From assembly GCA_033220425.1 (NCBI GenBank), contig CM065648.1, forward strand, positions 2,356,001 through 2,420,000: a stretch of 64,000 bases of DNA. Direction: 5' to 3'. Numbering within the stretch: position 1 is the first letter of the stretch; each line of letters begins with the position of its first letter. The notes beneath the pieces are model-generated. The model saw only the letters and a program-made list of their open reading frames with translations, was not told the origin of the DNA and ran no database searches. The translations under genes were made by a program, and so were the position numbers. Below, piece by piece: positions 11,401 to 24,837 of this stretch. Origin of the DNA: Lepraria neglecta. Taxonomy: Eukaryota; Ascomycota; Lecanoromycetes; Lecanorales; Stereocaulaceae.

Positions 11401-13374
11401 GAGTTAACGCTACGGTAAGTACGCTAGGCGCTGAAGCTCGTAGCTTATAACTTCGAGATAATCTATAGAGCGGGTAAAACCAATCCCGCTAATCCTCTTT
11501 CTAGACGCCTAGATTATAAAGGGGCCTTGCTATTAAATACTAAGCTATTACTAACGTTGCAGAATAAGCTAGTACTTTGGTCTATAGAGGATATAAGTAT
11601 ATAAGCGCGCCGATAAGGCGATACTATAGCTAGGGTCGCAAGTTGCAGGTATTTAGGTAGTTATACTAAGGAAAACCGTTAGAGATCTTAAGGAAGGGCC
11701 TTATATAGATACCTAAAGACTACTTAAGTCGCTAATTTCTAATTTATAACGCTATAATAAGTAGGTTAGGAAATATAGAAGTAACAGCGTAGAGTTAGAG
11801 GGGCGCCCGCGCCTTCTAGATTAAGATTAGTCTTTTAATAATAAGAACCTCCTTCGGTATAAGGGATAACTATATATCCCTAAAGATAGTACTTTAAGAT
11901 AAGAATTAATTGGTAAATACTACGACGACCCCCTAGTAGGATACTTTAGAGCCGAAAAGACGCTAGAGCTCCTATAGCGCAAGTACTATTAGTATAATAT
12001 CGCGGAGTAGGCGCAGAGCTACGTATATATATACGACATCTGTTAAAGGGTCAAAGTAGCTAGATATCGTCCTTATAGCGAATTATAATTATTACTATTA
12101 CTAAAAGGTCTATAGTAGGAATTAACCATGGATTTTGTAATGGGATTACCTCCGAGTAAACGGGGCGGCGTCGTATATAACTCGATTTTGGTAGTAGTAG
12201 ATAGATTCACCAAGATAGCTCGTTATCTGCCTACTACTAAAACTATCGCCGCCGCCGAGCTAGCGGAACTCTTCTTTAATAAAGTTATCTGCTGATATAG
12301 TATACTAACTAGTATTATAAGCGATAGAGGCTCTATATTTATAAGTGCGTTCTAGTTAGCGATTTACTATTATATAAAGATTAAGCGGCGTATAAGCACC
12401 GCTTTTTACCTATAGACGGATGGTTAGATAGAATACTAAAACTAGATATTAGAGTATTTCTTACGGACGTTTACGAATTCAGAATAAACAAACTAGGTAA
12501 AGCTCTTGCCCGTAGCCGAATTTACTTATATAAATAGCCTCTATAGCTCTGTTAGCTACTCGCCGTTTTTTACAGGATATAGTTATAACCCCGAAATTCA
12601 TTAGGAAGCCGGGGACGGTTCCCTAAGGGGGGAGATATTATTAGTAAAGGAACGGGTAGAGCGGTTATAGTACTATCGTAAAACGATTAAGGAGTATTAG
12701 TAGGGAGCTATCAAGGCGTAGACGAAGTATTATAACTAAGAATATAAGCCTAAAGAGTACCAAGTAGGCTAATTAGTAATACTATCGGCTAAAAACCTTA
12801 AGTAAAGGCGGCTAAGTAAGAAGCTATCCTATCGGTTTATCGGCCCTTTTAGAATTAAAGATAAGGTCGGAGTATAGGCGTACCGACTTATACTACCCCC
12901 GGATTATTATATCTATAATACCTTTTATATATCCTTACTTAAACCCTATTATTTACGCGATAGCGCGGAGTTAGTAGATTTTATATAGCCCCTAGAACTT
13001 ATTAATAATAAAGAATAGTAGGAGGTAGAAGAAATTATTAATAAGGTAAAGAATAAGGAAGGTATATAGTATAAGGTTAAGTAGACTAGATAGGGTAATA
13101 TCTATAACTAATAGTTACTAGAGGATAAACTTGTTAATACGCTAGTCCTTAAGTATAAGTATAAGGAGTATATAGGACACGGAAGGAAGTATAGGAGAAA
13201 GTTATCTTAATTGAATATAACTATAAAACCCGTAGTTCTATCGCCGAGCTACTAAATACTAGAATACTAAAAGGAAAAAGCAAGAATATAATCTAAGAGG
13301 ACCGAGCCTGGAAAGTTAGTATAAGCGGCGGTAGCGGAGTGATATCGCTTACTCTCTTCGCTAATTTTATAGCT

Positions 13375-13740
13375 CTCCTCCTCTCTTTTCTCTTCTCCCT
13401 CCTCCTTACCCTCCTCTCCTCTATCCTCCTCTCCTCTAGATCCTCTAATATAGTACCTCGAATAATATCGCTCCGAGGTTAGCTTATAGGTAGCTATATA
13501 ACTTAGTATATAGCGGTAATAGGCGGTATACTAGAGCTTACCTCCTCTTCCTCTACCTCCTCTTCTTCCTCTACCTCCTCTTTATTATCCTCCCTACTTT
13601 CCCTAAACCCCTCCTACTTCTCTTCCTCTTTCTCTTCCTCTTCCTCTTCCTCTTTCTCTTCCTCTTCCTCTTCCTCTTTCTCTTCCTCCTTACTCTCCTC
13701 TTCCTCCTCCTTACTCTCCTCCGCTATACTTGCCTCTATA
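13375..13740 (+). repeat. Pyrimidine-rich low-complexity tract in family 2
   Basis: About 365 bp dominated by CTCCTC and CTTCCTCT runs, between the chromodomain-like region and the 3' LTR. The same tract occurs in the second family 2 copy at about 23040-23350 with a different number of CT-rich units. It has few CpA or TpG sites and so is little changed by RIP. Confidence 0.8.
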
Positions 13741-14851
13741 CTTATAATATATAGCCCTTCTACCTTATCCTAGAAGAAATTAGTTAGTATATATATAGTA
13801 TATAAGGTGTATAAGCGGAGTTAAGAAAAGCGGTATAATAGAAGGATAGAGAAGGAAAGAATAGGATATAACTTACCTCCTACGGCGAGTTAGCGGAGTT
13901 AACTTACAGATTCGGAATTCTTACTAATACCCGCACCCTCCCCTCTAGGTCGGCTACCTGCCGAGCTGACTGATAGCCCGACGTGGCGGGGGTTATACTA
14001 TAGTCCTTGCGCTACTAGGTAACCTGCCGAAGTAGGTCCCCAATACGTTGGACTAACGGGCGTGATACGCCCGCTACCGCTATACTACCGGCTAACTTAG
14101 CGGAGAGCGCCTAGGCCTCTGCCCTAAACTCTAGTAGTATCTTTAACGTTAGCGGAACGCAGGTAGAATATTAAGTAATACCTATACTATAATATAACGG
14201 TTCACTCTATATTATACCCCCTTGCACCGAGTATAAGGAGGTACTAGCCTATAGTAGTACTAGACTTGTACCCGAAGGTATAGCCTATACGGGAGGTCCG
14301 CTACTACGAATATTAGTAGCGCCCCGATAGCGGGGCTCTTGCGTATTAAATTATACTTACTTCTAGTACTACTACTATTATTAACTATTAAGATATTAAT
14401 AGTATTCTATAACGACTCCGCGATAGCTCTACTTACTTAGGAATCGAAAATTGTTATAACAAGATAATCTATTATTAATTAGAGTCTATACCTATTAAAG
14501 GAGTATTAGATTATAGGTTATATACTATAAGTAGTAGGAGTTACAAAGGAAGAAAGTAAAAGGGGAATCTATAGGGTTTTTAATATTGCGACGGCGGTTA
14601 GCTAGCGTTATATAAGATTTACTTCGAAATAAATTTACCTTATAATCTCGTTACTACGGTAGTAAATATACTTATATTATTTCGGAGCTTATATAAAGTA
14701 GAGACTCTTTTCCCTCCTTTTTCCTATCGGGTTTTAGAAGGTTTTTAACGAGCTCTATATATAACTATCTAGCCCTACTATCGGTATATACTACGAATAT
14801 ACGCCGCTACAGGTTTGCACTAGAGGGCTAGTACTTAAGGGGGGAGATAAT

Positions 14852-15303
14852 TATAATACTAACTATTATATTGGAAGGGGTCTACCTTATTAGTAAAGCT
14901 ATTCTAATATCTCTTAGTATACGGAGCGCTAGTGTAGATCGGAATGATATTCGACCGACTTGGCAGCTATCAGGAGCTAGGTTCTTAGTAGTGCGCTAGC
15001 TGCCTAATAGTAGCTATATATTACCCGCAGGAAGAAGCTTAAGGAGCGGTCTACCTACTTCTTTCCTAAGGATCCTTAGTAATTAGTTCTAATATAGAAC
15101 CATCTATACTATACTAGTAATATAACTACTTTACGTCTTTGAATACCTTTATATATAGTAGCGTAACGCTAGTAAAGAGCTAAGCCGTAGTCCGATATCG
15201 TAGCGCCTACGGGACGCAGATCCTAGGGCGCAGTAACGGTCCGCTAGCGAGGAGCCTAGTTCACGGAGCGATAACGGCCCGCTAACGGGGAGTATACCTT
15301 ATA
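14852..15303 (+). repeat. Family 2 copy 1, 3' LTR
   Basis: 452 bp, starting TATAATAC, directly after a purine tract (AAGGGGGGAGATAA) and followed by GGAAG, the target duplication. More altered by RIP-like change than the 5' LTR. Confidence 0.88.
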
Positions 15304-17879
15304 GGAAGATAGATACTAATAGTATCTTATAAGTAAAAGAAAGTACTATTACTTCCTATACTTTATAGAGAAGTAGAAAAAAGAAATAAATAACTTATTT
15401 AGGGTTTTCGGGAGTAGAGTATACAATTAAATACTATAGTATAGCTATCTATATAATAGATATATTCCGTATAGGGTAATAAAGGAAATATATAGATTCC
15501 TACTAATATAGGGAAAAGAGTAATCCCTTATACTAGAGGAAAGTATAAGGAGATTAATATATTAATCCCTAAATAATAATTATATTCTGCCTAATACTAA
15601 ACTTATATTATTATACTAGTAAATATTATTAGATAGTAGACTATAGCGATAATAGATAGCGGAGCTATAGAGAATTTTATCTTAAGGAACTTAGTAGATA
15701 CTAATAAACTATTAACCTAAAGAAAGAAATAGTTCTACGAACTTCGCCTAGCTAATAGATTAGTATTCTTAATAGGAAAATTAGAGGAGGAAATATACTC
15801 CCTATTAGTAATAATTCAATAATACTATAAGGAGATTATATTCGATATAGTAGGAATAGCTACTTATAATATTATTTTAGGAATACCTTAGTTAAATAAA
15901 TATAATCTAGAAATTAACTAGAAGATAAAAGTACTAAAATTCGAACGATCTAGATATATTACTAGTATTAGACCTATTAGTTAATAGTAGATAATAATAG
16001 ATAAGAGGATAAACCGAAGACTAGTTAAAGTATATATTACTTTATCCTTAAAAGATAAGAGTAACTTCTAAAAGAGAAGGCTTAACTCCTTAGTTACTAG
16101 TAAAGGTTAGTAGAATATTAAAGAGAGAGCTATAGAAGGGAAAGATAAACCTTCTATAATCCCTTAGGAATATAAATAATAGATATACCTATTTAAGGAA
16201 GAGATAAGTATAAAATTATTACCTAAGTACTAACTATAGGATTATAAGATCGAACTCGAATCTAGTAAGGTACTAATATTTAGACCTATCTATATATTAT
16301 TAGAAAAGGAACTTAAAGTACTTTATAGGTATATTAAAGAGAATCTTAAAAAGGGATTTATTCGGGAATCTAAATTACTAGTAGATTATCTAATCCTCTT
16401 TATACTAAAGAAGAATAGAAGCTTATAGCTATATATTAACTATTAAAAGTTAAATAATATTATAATCAAAAATTAGTATCCTTTACTAAATATTAGCGAG
16501 CTATAGAATTAGCTTAGTAAGGTAAAGATATTTATAAAACTAGATCTTAGAGGTATATATAATCTAATTTAGATAAAAGAAGGCGAAGAATAGAAAACTA
16601 CCTTCTAAACTAGATATAGCTACTATAAGTACCTAGTAATACTATTTAGACTTACTAACGTACTAGTAACCTACTAAGTACTTATTAATAATATTATATA
16701 AGTATACTTAGATTAAATAGTAATAGCGTACCTCGATAATATCTTAATTTACTCTAAAAATAAGGAAGAATATATTCTATATATATAGAATATCCTTAGA
16801 TACCTATTATAAGCGGGACTTCTCCTTAAACTAGAAAAGTATAAGTTTTATAAGGACTCTATTAAGTTTCTAGAATTTATAGTTAGTATATAAGGTAGTA
16901 GTATAAGTCTAGAAAAAATCAAAGCTATAGCGGAATAGTCTATACTAAAAGATATTAAAGTAGTATAAAGTTTCTTAGGATTTGCTAACTTTAATAGAAA
17001 GTTTATTAAAGGATACTTAAAGAAAGTACTTCTACTTATAGATATTATAAAGAAGGATATTAGATTTATATAGGGATAAGAATAATAGAAGTTATTTAAT
17101 ATATTAAAGAAAGTATATATAGATCCTCTAGTACTCTATACCTTTTAGGCTAACAAACCGGCTTATATTAAAATAGATACCTTAGATCTTATAGTAGGAG
17201 TATACCTTTATTAAATAAAGGACTAAAAGTAGTATCTAGTTATCTACGTTTTAAGAAAGATATTAGTAGTAGAATAAAACTATAATATATATAATAAAGA
17301 ACTACTTACCGTAGTATATATACTTTAGAATTAGAGAGTATACGTAGAAAGCTACTTAGACCTAACTATCTTTATAGATTATAAGAATCTTCTTAACTTT
17401 ATAATAATAAAAGAATTAAATAGAAGATAAGTTTAATAGTTAGAACTACTCGGATAATATAAGTTTAAAATAATCTATACCCCTAGAAAAGATAATAGAC
17501 GAGCCGATACTTTAAGTAGATAGTTAGACTATATAGAAGAAAAGAATAGTATAGAATAACTAATCCTAAAACGATAAGCTAACGGATTATTAGTACTATA
17601 TTATATACTAGTAATAACTCTATAGATATTAGGACCTAATATAATAGATAAGATTATAAAGGCCTATAATAATAATAAATTTATAGTAATACTATAGAGA
17701 TAGTAGCTAAAAATAGTACTACTAAAATATTAGGAAAAAACTTACTTACCTAAATTATATATCGAAGAAGTAATTAGGGATTACTATAATAACCCTTTAT
17801 AAGGTTACTCTAGAGTATCTAAGATAATAGAACTCCTAGGATAAGGATATATAGCGCCGAAACTTCGTACTTATCTTTC

Positions 17880-19040
17880 TTCTAATAACAGATTATGAGG
17901 AAATTCGGAGCAATTCCGCACTTGCAGCCAATTAGAATAGCCCTATACTTCTCCCCCCTGATAGTACGCTTTTCGGCCTAGCGCCTTCAACCACCAAAAC
18001 TTGAATTCGCATCGCAACTTCTTCGCAGTACTTCCCCGCGCCACATACGTCATATGATATCGAGATAATTTCATAAGTTTTGGAGTCAATCATTAGCTTG
18101 CTTGCGCATCAAGAATTTTTAGAATCGGCCCATTTGCGCAATAGTTATGAGCAAAAGAAGCGTTTTCGCCATGTTTTGCGGGCAGCGCAAGCTCAGTTGA
18201 ATACGCACCGCAACTTCTTCGCAGCAATGCCCCGCGCCACATACGCCATATAATATCGAGATGATTTCATAAGTTTTGGACTTAATCATTAGCTTGCTTG
18301 CGCATCAAGAATTTTTAGAATCGGCCCATTTGCGCAATAGTTATGAGCAAAAGAAGCGTTTTCGCCATGTTTTGCATGCACCGCGAGCTCGGTGGCAAAT
18401 GCCAAGCATTGAGCTGAATACGCACCGTAACTTCTTTGCAGTACTTCCCCGCGCCATATACGTCATATGATATCGAGATGATTTCATAAGTTTTGGAACC
18501 AAGCATGCGCTTTCCAACACCGTCGAAATTTTCAAAATCGGTCCATTTGCGCAAAAGTTATGAGCAAAAGAAGCGTTTTCGCCATGTTTTTCTGGCGGTG
18601 CCAGATGTCAAGCACTGAGCTTGGCACCCCCGGACCCTGGAACATCAAAAGTTGAATGCGCACTACAACTTCTTCGCAGCAATGCCCCGCGCCACATACG
18701 TCATATGATATCGAGATGATTTCATAAGTTTTGGAACCAAGCATGCGCTTTCCAACGCCGTTCGAATTTTGAAATTTGGCTAAGGTTTAGCTAAGGAAAG
18801 CTCCAAAAACATGTTTTTGCCTGCGGACTTCCCTGAAGCTACCCCCGCAGCCGCCCCCGACGCACTAATATACTAAATCCTTAATAACTTTTGACCTATT
18901 AGGATTAGGGCTTAGCTTTATGTATATAAAACATACTATAAATAGAGGGCTTTCTAATTCCGCTTTAATATTCTAAATCGAGTATAAAATAAGCGATATA
19001 TAGCCGTTTTTACGGTAATCTTCTGTGAAGATTACGGGCA
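17880..19040. repeat. Tandem-repeat island with normal CpA content, inserted in old family 1 element
   Basis: At least four imperfect tandem units share the core CATATGATATCGAGATGATT and a TTATGAGCAAAAGAAGCG segment. The core begins at 18051, 18247, 18464 and 18702, so the spacing grows 196, 217, 238 bp. Unlike its surroundings the island is rich in CA, TG and GC. Family 1 sequence stops at about 17875 and resumes at about 19042, so this is an insertion. Near the right edge is a perfect hairpin, GTAATCTTC-TGT-GAAGATTAC, at about 19014-19034. Each spacing is one base over a multiple of three, so a shared coding frame is not kept. Origin unknown; it may be part of a non-autonomous DNA element. 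Confidence 0.7.
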
Positions 19041-20029
19041 CTAACTTGTATTAAATAATATATTAAAGAATATATTTAGTACTAGTAGAATAAGTCTACT
19101 TAATATATAAAGTATAGGCAAATATAATTTATACTAGTTCTAGAGTTACCTTATAATAATATTATAATAGACTTTATAGTTAAACTACTACTATTAAAGG
19201 ATCTAGTAATAGAAGATACCTTTAACTTATTTATAGTTATTATAGATAAATTAATAAAGTATATAATTATAATACTATTCAAGGAAAGCTATAAAGTAGA
19301 TTAGCTAGTATTTATACTATTAGATAAGCTAATAAGAGATTATAGTATACTAAAGTTAATTATATCTAATAGAGATAAGCTCTTTATATTAAACTATTAG
19401 AGAATACTTATTATAGTAATTAGAACGAAGCTATAAATATTAATAGCTTACTATCTATAGACTAATAGATAAACTAAAAGAGCTAATTAAACTATAGAAG
19501 TATACCTTAGGTATTATATTAATAGATAATAGAATAACTAGGTATTACTACTACTAATAGCTTAATTAGTATATAATAATAAAAGGTCGGATATAACGAA
19601 GCTAATACTATTCTTTACTAACTATAGAAAGAATATAAATACTTTTCTAGGACCTAGGATAGGGCTAAATATAGAAAAGGCCTTAGTTAAGATAGAAGAG
19701 CTAAAAGAATTATATAAAGAGATATAAATAATAATTAAAGCTCTAATAATAAATTAAAGGAATAAATTAATAAGAAAAGAAAGAATATTCCTTAGCTTAA
19801 AGAGGGGGATAAAGTCTACCTCCTAATAAAAAATATAAGAATAATAAGACTAAGTAAGAAACTAGATTATATTAAGATTAGACTATTCTTAATTAAACGG
19901 GTAAAAGGACCTATTAACTATAAACTTTAACTTCTACCTAATACTAAAGTATATTCGATATTCTATATCTTACTTTTAGAGCTAGTAGACTCTAATATAC
20001 CCTTATAGGAAATATTTTATTATAATATT

Positions 20030-20480
20030 TATAATACTAACTATTATGTTGGAAGGGTCTATCTTGTTAGTAAAGTTGTTCTAATATCTCCTAGTGCGCG
20101 GAGCGCCGGAGTAGGTCGGGATGATATTCGACCGACTTAGCAGATGTCAGGAGCTAGGCTCTTAGTGGTGCACAAGCTGCCTAATAGCGGTTATGTATTA
20201 CCCGTAGAGAGAACCTTAAGGAGCGGTCTGCCTACTTCTTTCCTAAGGATCCTTAGTAATTAGTTCTAATATAGAACTATCTATACTATACCAGTAATAT
20301 AACTACTTTACGTCTTTGAATACCTTTATATATAGTAGCGTAACGCTAGCGAAGAGCTGAGCCGTAGTCCGATATTGTAGCGCTAGCGGGATATAGATCC
20401 TAGGGCGTAGTAACGGTCTACTAGCGAGGAGCCTAGTTTATAGAGCGATAACGGCCCGCTAACGGGGAGTATATCTTATA
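20030..20480 (+). repeat. Family 2 copy 2, left LTR
   Basis: 451 bp, starting TATAATAC and ending ATCTTATA. It carries GCCGGAGTAGGTCGGG, shared with the right LTR of this copy and different from copy 1. Confidence 0.85.
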
Positions 20481-23039
20481 GTTCTAATTACTCCAACCTT
20501 TGAGGCTAAAGGCCCGGAGTAGGATATTATAGTAAGATAACCGCGCCTTTTAGAAATAGGGACTCCGCGCTCCGATAATACGCTAATAGCGGAGTCCTTA
20601 GACTCGACCCTTTTATCTTCGGTACTCTAGTAGAGGATTATCTAACTTAAGGTAGAAAACCAACGCTTATTAGAAGAAAAACGCGTCTAAGAGTTAGAAG
20701 CTCGGAACGTAGAGCTTCGACTAGGAGCTGAAGCTAATATAGAAGACTTTAATAGGCTTAGCGATAGTAAGGCGCTATCGGTCTTACTGGCGGCAAAGAT
20801 GATATATCCTGAAAAGATATAATTCTACTACAGGAGTAGCGAAGGAGAGTATCTACGCTAGTTCGCTAACATCGAAATCAAATTCCTCCTAAGTCCTAAA
20901 TATTTTACTACCGATAGAGCGAAAATTCTCTACTATATATAGTCCCTAGAAGGAGATATAGCGACCTAGTAGCGCTAATACTTTCGGAAGGAATAGCTAG
21001 ACGATTACTCTTTTAAGAACTTTTCTTAGTTTCTCTTAGATTTAGTAGTAGACCTAGTGAATCGCTGACTACTTACCTATAAGCGCTTAAATAGCGCTAA
21101 GTAATAGTAGGGACAGAAGGTTTCTATCTTTAAAGCTTATCTAGAAGAACTGGAAAGCTATATTACCCCCTATTAGAAGAGTTCCGGGTAAATAGCTTTT
21201 TAACTAAACTCCGCCCTGAGTTAAAGTCTAAAATCCTAAGTACTAGTAGTATCCCGACGATACGTGATAGTCTCTTAGTACTTGCGATTATATAAGAAAA
21301 GAACCTTGAGTATTATCTATTAATACCTAGGTCTAGTAGTAAGGGTAGGCCTTTAGAAGAACGGGTGTCTAGTACTCCGACTAAGTCCGCTAGCGGAGAG
21401 CTAGTAGGATATTAGCGAGGTGGCAAGAAGAGATAAGATTCTAAGTCTTATCTAGTACCTAAGGCTAACCCTGACTACTATAATAATAGTTATTATTATT
21501 ACGGTGAGACGGGGCATTAGAAGCCAGAATATCCCTATAGGGATGATCCAAGCTTTACTCCTGCCAATTCGGTATAGTTAGAGAAAGATAGTACCCCGCC
21601 GCTATCGAGTATACAGGGAAAGATCGACGAATAGAAGCTTTAGAACCTCTTTACCTTAAGGGATAAGTAATCCTCCTAGGTAGTCGATAGCCCTTTAAGG
21701 GGCTGGTTAACCCTAGGGCAACGATTAGCTTGGTCTCTCAGCGGTTCATAGTATAATATAATTACAGCTAGAGCGCGCTATCTTGCCGACGCCGGTATAA
21801 CTAAGTAGGCAAGGCACTTTTTATTATAGGGCGTTTTAGTTGAGCTATATAGCTACTAATAACTAGGGGTAAGAAAAGGAATATAGTTTCTTGTTCTATA
21901 CTATAGACTAGGAGGGTCCCGACTTAATAATCGGGATACCGGCGCTTTATAAGTTAGGTATTATAATTAATACGCTAGCGCGCTAATAGCGGTACCAAAT
22001 AAATCCTAGGCTGATATAGCTGGATGGACTGACTAAATTTGGCAAAGTTTTGTAATAGGAATAGAAAGTATTCGCTATAGTTTACGCTAGCGCCGTAATA
22101 GCGGAGTAACCTCAGACTAACGAGTTTAATATAACCCTTCCTCCTAAATTATAGGAGTATAAAGATATCTTCTTAAGTAAGAAAGTAGGGATCTTGCCTA
22201 AATAAAAGTAGGGAGACTACGCTATTAAGTTAGACGGTAGGGAGCTACCTTATAGTCCTATCTATAATCTATTAAGAATAGAGCTAACGGAGCTTTAGCG
22301 GTACCTTAACGATATACTAGGAAAGAAGTAGATTCGCCACTCCGTTTCGCCGGTAGGAGTATCTATACTTTTCGTACCGAAGAAGGATAGAGGGCTATAT
22401 CTTTATATAGATTATCGAGGGTTAAATACGGTGACGATTAAGAATCGGTACCTATTACCCCTAATTACGGAGACGCTAGACCGCTTAAGCGGTACCAAAA
22501 TCTTCTCGAAGTTAGACCTTAAGGATATATATTACTATATCCGAATTCAGCGTAGCGATGAATAGAAGATAGTATTCCGTACGCGTTACGGTCACTTTGA
22601 ATATCTTATTATACCATTTAGGTTAGTAAATACCCCTACTACTTTCCAAGCGTATATTAATTAGGCCTTTATAGGCCTAGTCGATATAACGTATATAGTA
22701 TATTTGGATAATATCTTAGTCTTTGCGGGATATAGTTATAACCCCGAAATTCATTGGGAAGCCGGGGACGGTTCCCTAAGGGGGGAGATACTATTAGTAA
22801 AGGAACGGGTAGAGCGGTTATAGTACTATCGTAAAATGATTAAGGAGTATATAGGATACAGAAGGAAGAGTAGGGGAAAATTATCTTGATTCTTTTGAAT
22901 AGCGAGCGCCTAATACTAAACGCTAGAATACTAAAAGGAAAAAGCAAGAATATAATCTAAGAGGACTAAGCCTAGAAAGTTAGTATAAGGAGTAGTAGCG
23001 GAGTAATACCGCTTACTCTCTTCGCTGCTTTTATAGCTC

Positions 23040-23350
23040 TCCTCCTCTCTCTTCTCTTCTCCCTCCTTACTACCCTCCTCTCCTCTATCCTCCTCTCCCT
23101 CTACTCCTCTAACGCGGTACCCTGAATAACCTCGCTTCGAGGTTAGCTTATAGGTAGCTATATAACTTAGTATATAGCGGTAGTATACGGTGCGCTAGAG
23201 CTTACCTCCTCTTCCTCTACCTCCTCTTCTTCCTCTACCTCCTCTTCTTCCTCTACCTCCTCTTTATTATCCTCCCTACTTTCCTTAAACCCCTCTTCCT
23301 CCTCTTCCTCCCCTTCCTCCTCTTCTTCCTTATTACTCTCCTCCTCCGCT
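23040..23350 (+). repeat. Pyrimidine-rich tract, family 2 copy 2
   Basis: Counterpart of the tract at 13375-13740, with runs of CCTCTTCCTCTA. Unit number differs between copies, as expected for slippage. Confidence 0.75.
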
Positions 23351-24491
23351 ATACTTACCTCCGCGTTTATAACACGTAGCCCTTCTACCTTATCCTAGAA
23401 AAAATTAGTTAGTATATATATAGGGTATAAGGTATATAAGCGAAGTTAAGGATAGTAGTATAATAGAAGGATAGAGAAGGAAAGAATAGAATATAACTTA
23501 CCTTCTATAGCGAGTTAGCGGAGTTAACTTATAGATTTGGATATCTTACTAACACCCGCACCCTCCCTTCTAGGTTAGCTACCTGCTAAGCTAACCGATT
23601 ACCTGATATAGCGGGGGTTATACTATAGTCCTTACGCTACTAAGTAACCTACTAAAGTAGGTCCCTAATACGCTGGACTAACGGGCGTGACACGCCCACC
23701 GCTACTATACTACCGGCCGACTCGGCGGAGAGCGCCCGGGCCTCTGCCCTAAACTCTAGTAGTATCTTTAATATTAGCGGAACGTAGGTAGAATATTAAG
23801 TAATACCTATACTATAATATAACGGTTCACTCTATATCGTACCCCCTTGTACCGAGTATAAGGAGGTACCAGCCTATAGTAATACTAGACTTGTACCCGA
23901 AGGTACGGCCTATATAGGAGGTCCGCCACTGCGAATATTAGTAGCGCCTCGACAACGGAGCTTTTACGTATTGAACTATACTTACTTCTACTACTATAGC
24001 TACTACTACTTCTATTATTATTAACTGTTAAAATATTAATATTATTTTACGATAACTCCGTGATAACTCTCCTTACTCGGGAATCGAGAATAGTTAGTAC
24101 TATAAGCGGTATTATAAAAGAAGGAAGTAAAAGGGGAATCTATAGGGTTTTAATATGGCGATAGCAGTTAGCTAGTATTCTACAAGATTTACTTTAAAAT
24201 AAATTTACCTCGTAATTTCGTTATAGTAATAGCGGTTAGCTAACGTTATATAATATTTACTTCGAAATAAATTCACCTCGTAATTTCGTTATTTCGATAG
24301 TAGATATACTTGCGTTATCTCGGAGCTTATATAAAGTAGGGACTCTTTCCCCTCCTTTTTCCTATTAGGTTTTAGAAGGGTTTTAATAAGCTCTACCTAG
24401 TAACTATCTAGCCTCTCTACTATATACGCGCTACAAAGGCGCGCCGCTATAGCTTTATACTAGAGGGCTAGTACTTAAGGGGGGAGATAAT

Positions 24492-24837
24492 TATAATACT
24501 AACTATTATATTGGAAGGGTCTATCTTGTTAGTAAAGTTATTCCGATATCTCCTAGTGCGCAGAGTACCGGAGTAGGTCGGGATAATATTTGACCGACTT
24601 GGTAGATATCAGGAGCTAGGCTCTCAGTAGTGCGCAAGCTGCCTAATAGTAGTTATATATTACCTATAGAGAGAACCTTAAGGAGCGGTCTGCCTACTTC
24701 TTTCCTGAGGATCCTTAGTAATTAGTTCTAATATAGAACTATCTATACTATACCAGTAATATAACCACTTCACGTCTTTAAATACCTTTGTATATAGTAG
24801 CGTAACGCTAGCGAAGAGCTGAGCCGTAGTCCGACAT
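24492..24837 (+). repeat. Family 2 copy 2, right LTR (first piece)
   Basis: 346 bp of LTR, ending with GACAT (24833-24837), which is the left copy of the family 3 target duplication. The LTR resumes at 41853. Confidence 0.88.

Larger units (their letters stand above)
8010..15303 (+). mobile_element. Ty3/Gypsy chromovirus (family 2, copy 1), full length, fossil
   Basis: LTRs of 452 bp bound 7294 bp, with the target duplication GGAAG at 8005-8009 and 15304-15308. The family 1 copies show the uninterrupted site (near 30825-30845). Parts in order: gag with a zinc-knuckle remnant near 9480-9530, protease, reverse transcriptase around 10200-10750 (YLDNILVFS near 10693), RNase H, integrase at about 11900-12650 (MDFVMGLPPS near 12127), and a chromodomain-like tail near 13015-13110. 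A pyrimidine-rich tract and long 3' non-coding DNA follow, with a polypurine tract at 14838-14850 directly before the 3' LTR. Structurally complete but broken by dozens of RIP-like changes. Confidence 0.88.
6120..20029 (+). mobile_element. Old Ty3/Gypsy (family 1) fossil, interrupted twice, right end missing
   Basis: The interior lines up with the three minus-strand family 1 copies. Gag-like DNA runs from about 6590 with a zinc-knuckle remnant near 7345-7400; protease and reverse transcriptase follow at about 15300-17200 (YLDNILIYS near 16728), then RNase H and integrase up to 20029. It is interrupted by the family 2 element 8010-15303 and by the tandem-repeat island at about 17880-19040. The chromodomain part and 3' LTR expected after 20029 are absent. 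It is the oldest-looking copy: very heavily RIP-like, broken by dozens of changes, with no usable frame left. Confidence 0.75.

Noticed and set aside
18315-18744. Minus-strand peptides with repeated KTYEIISISYDV
   Set aside because: They come from the tandem units. The unit spacing is not divisible by three, so no single frame spans the units; no gene is supported.
17880-19041. Helitron reading of the island (hairpin then CTAA at the right edge)
   Set aside because: The base after CTAA is C rather than T, the left edge could not be fixed, and no helicase is present. It remains only a suggestion.
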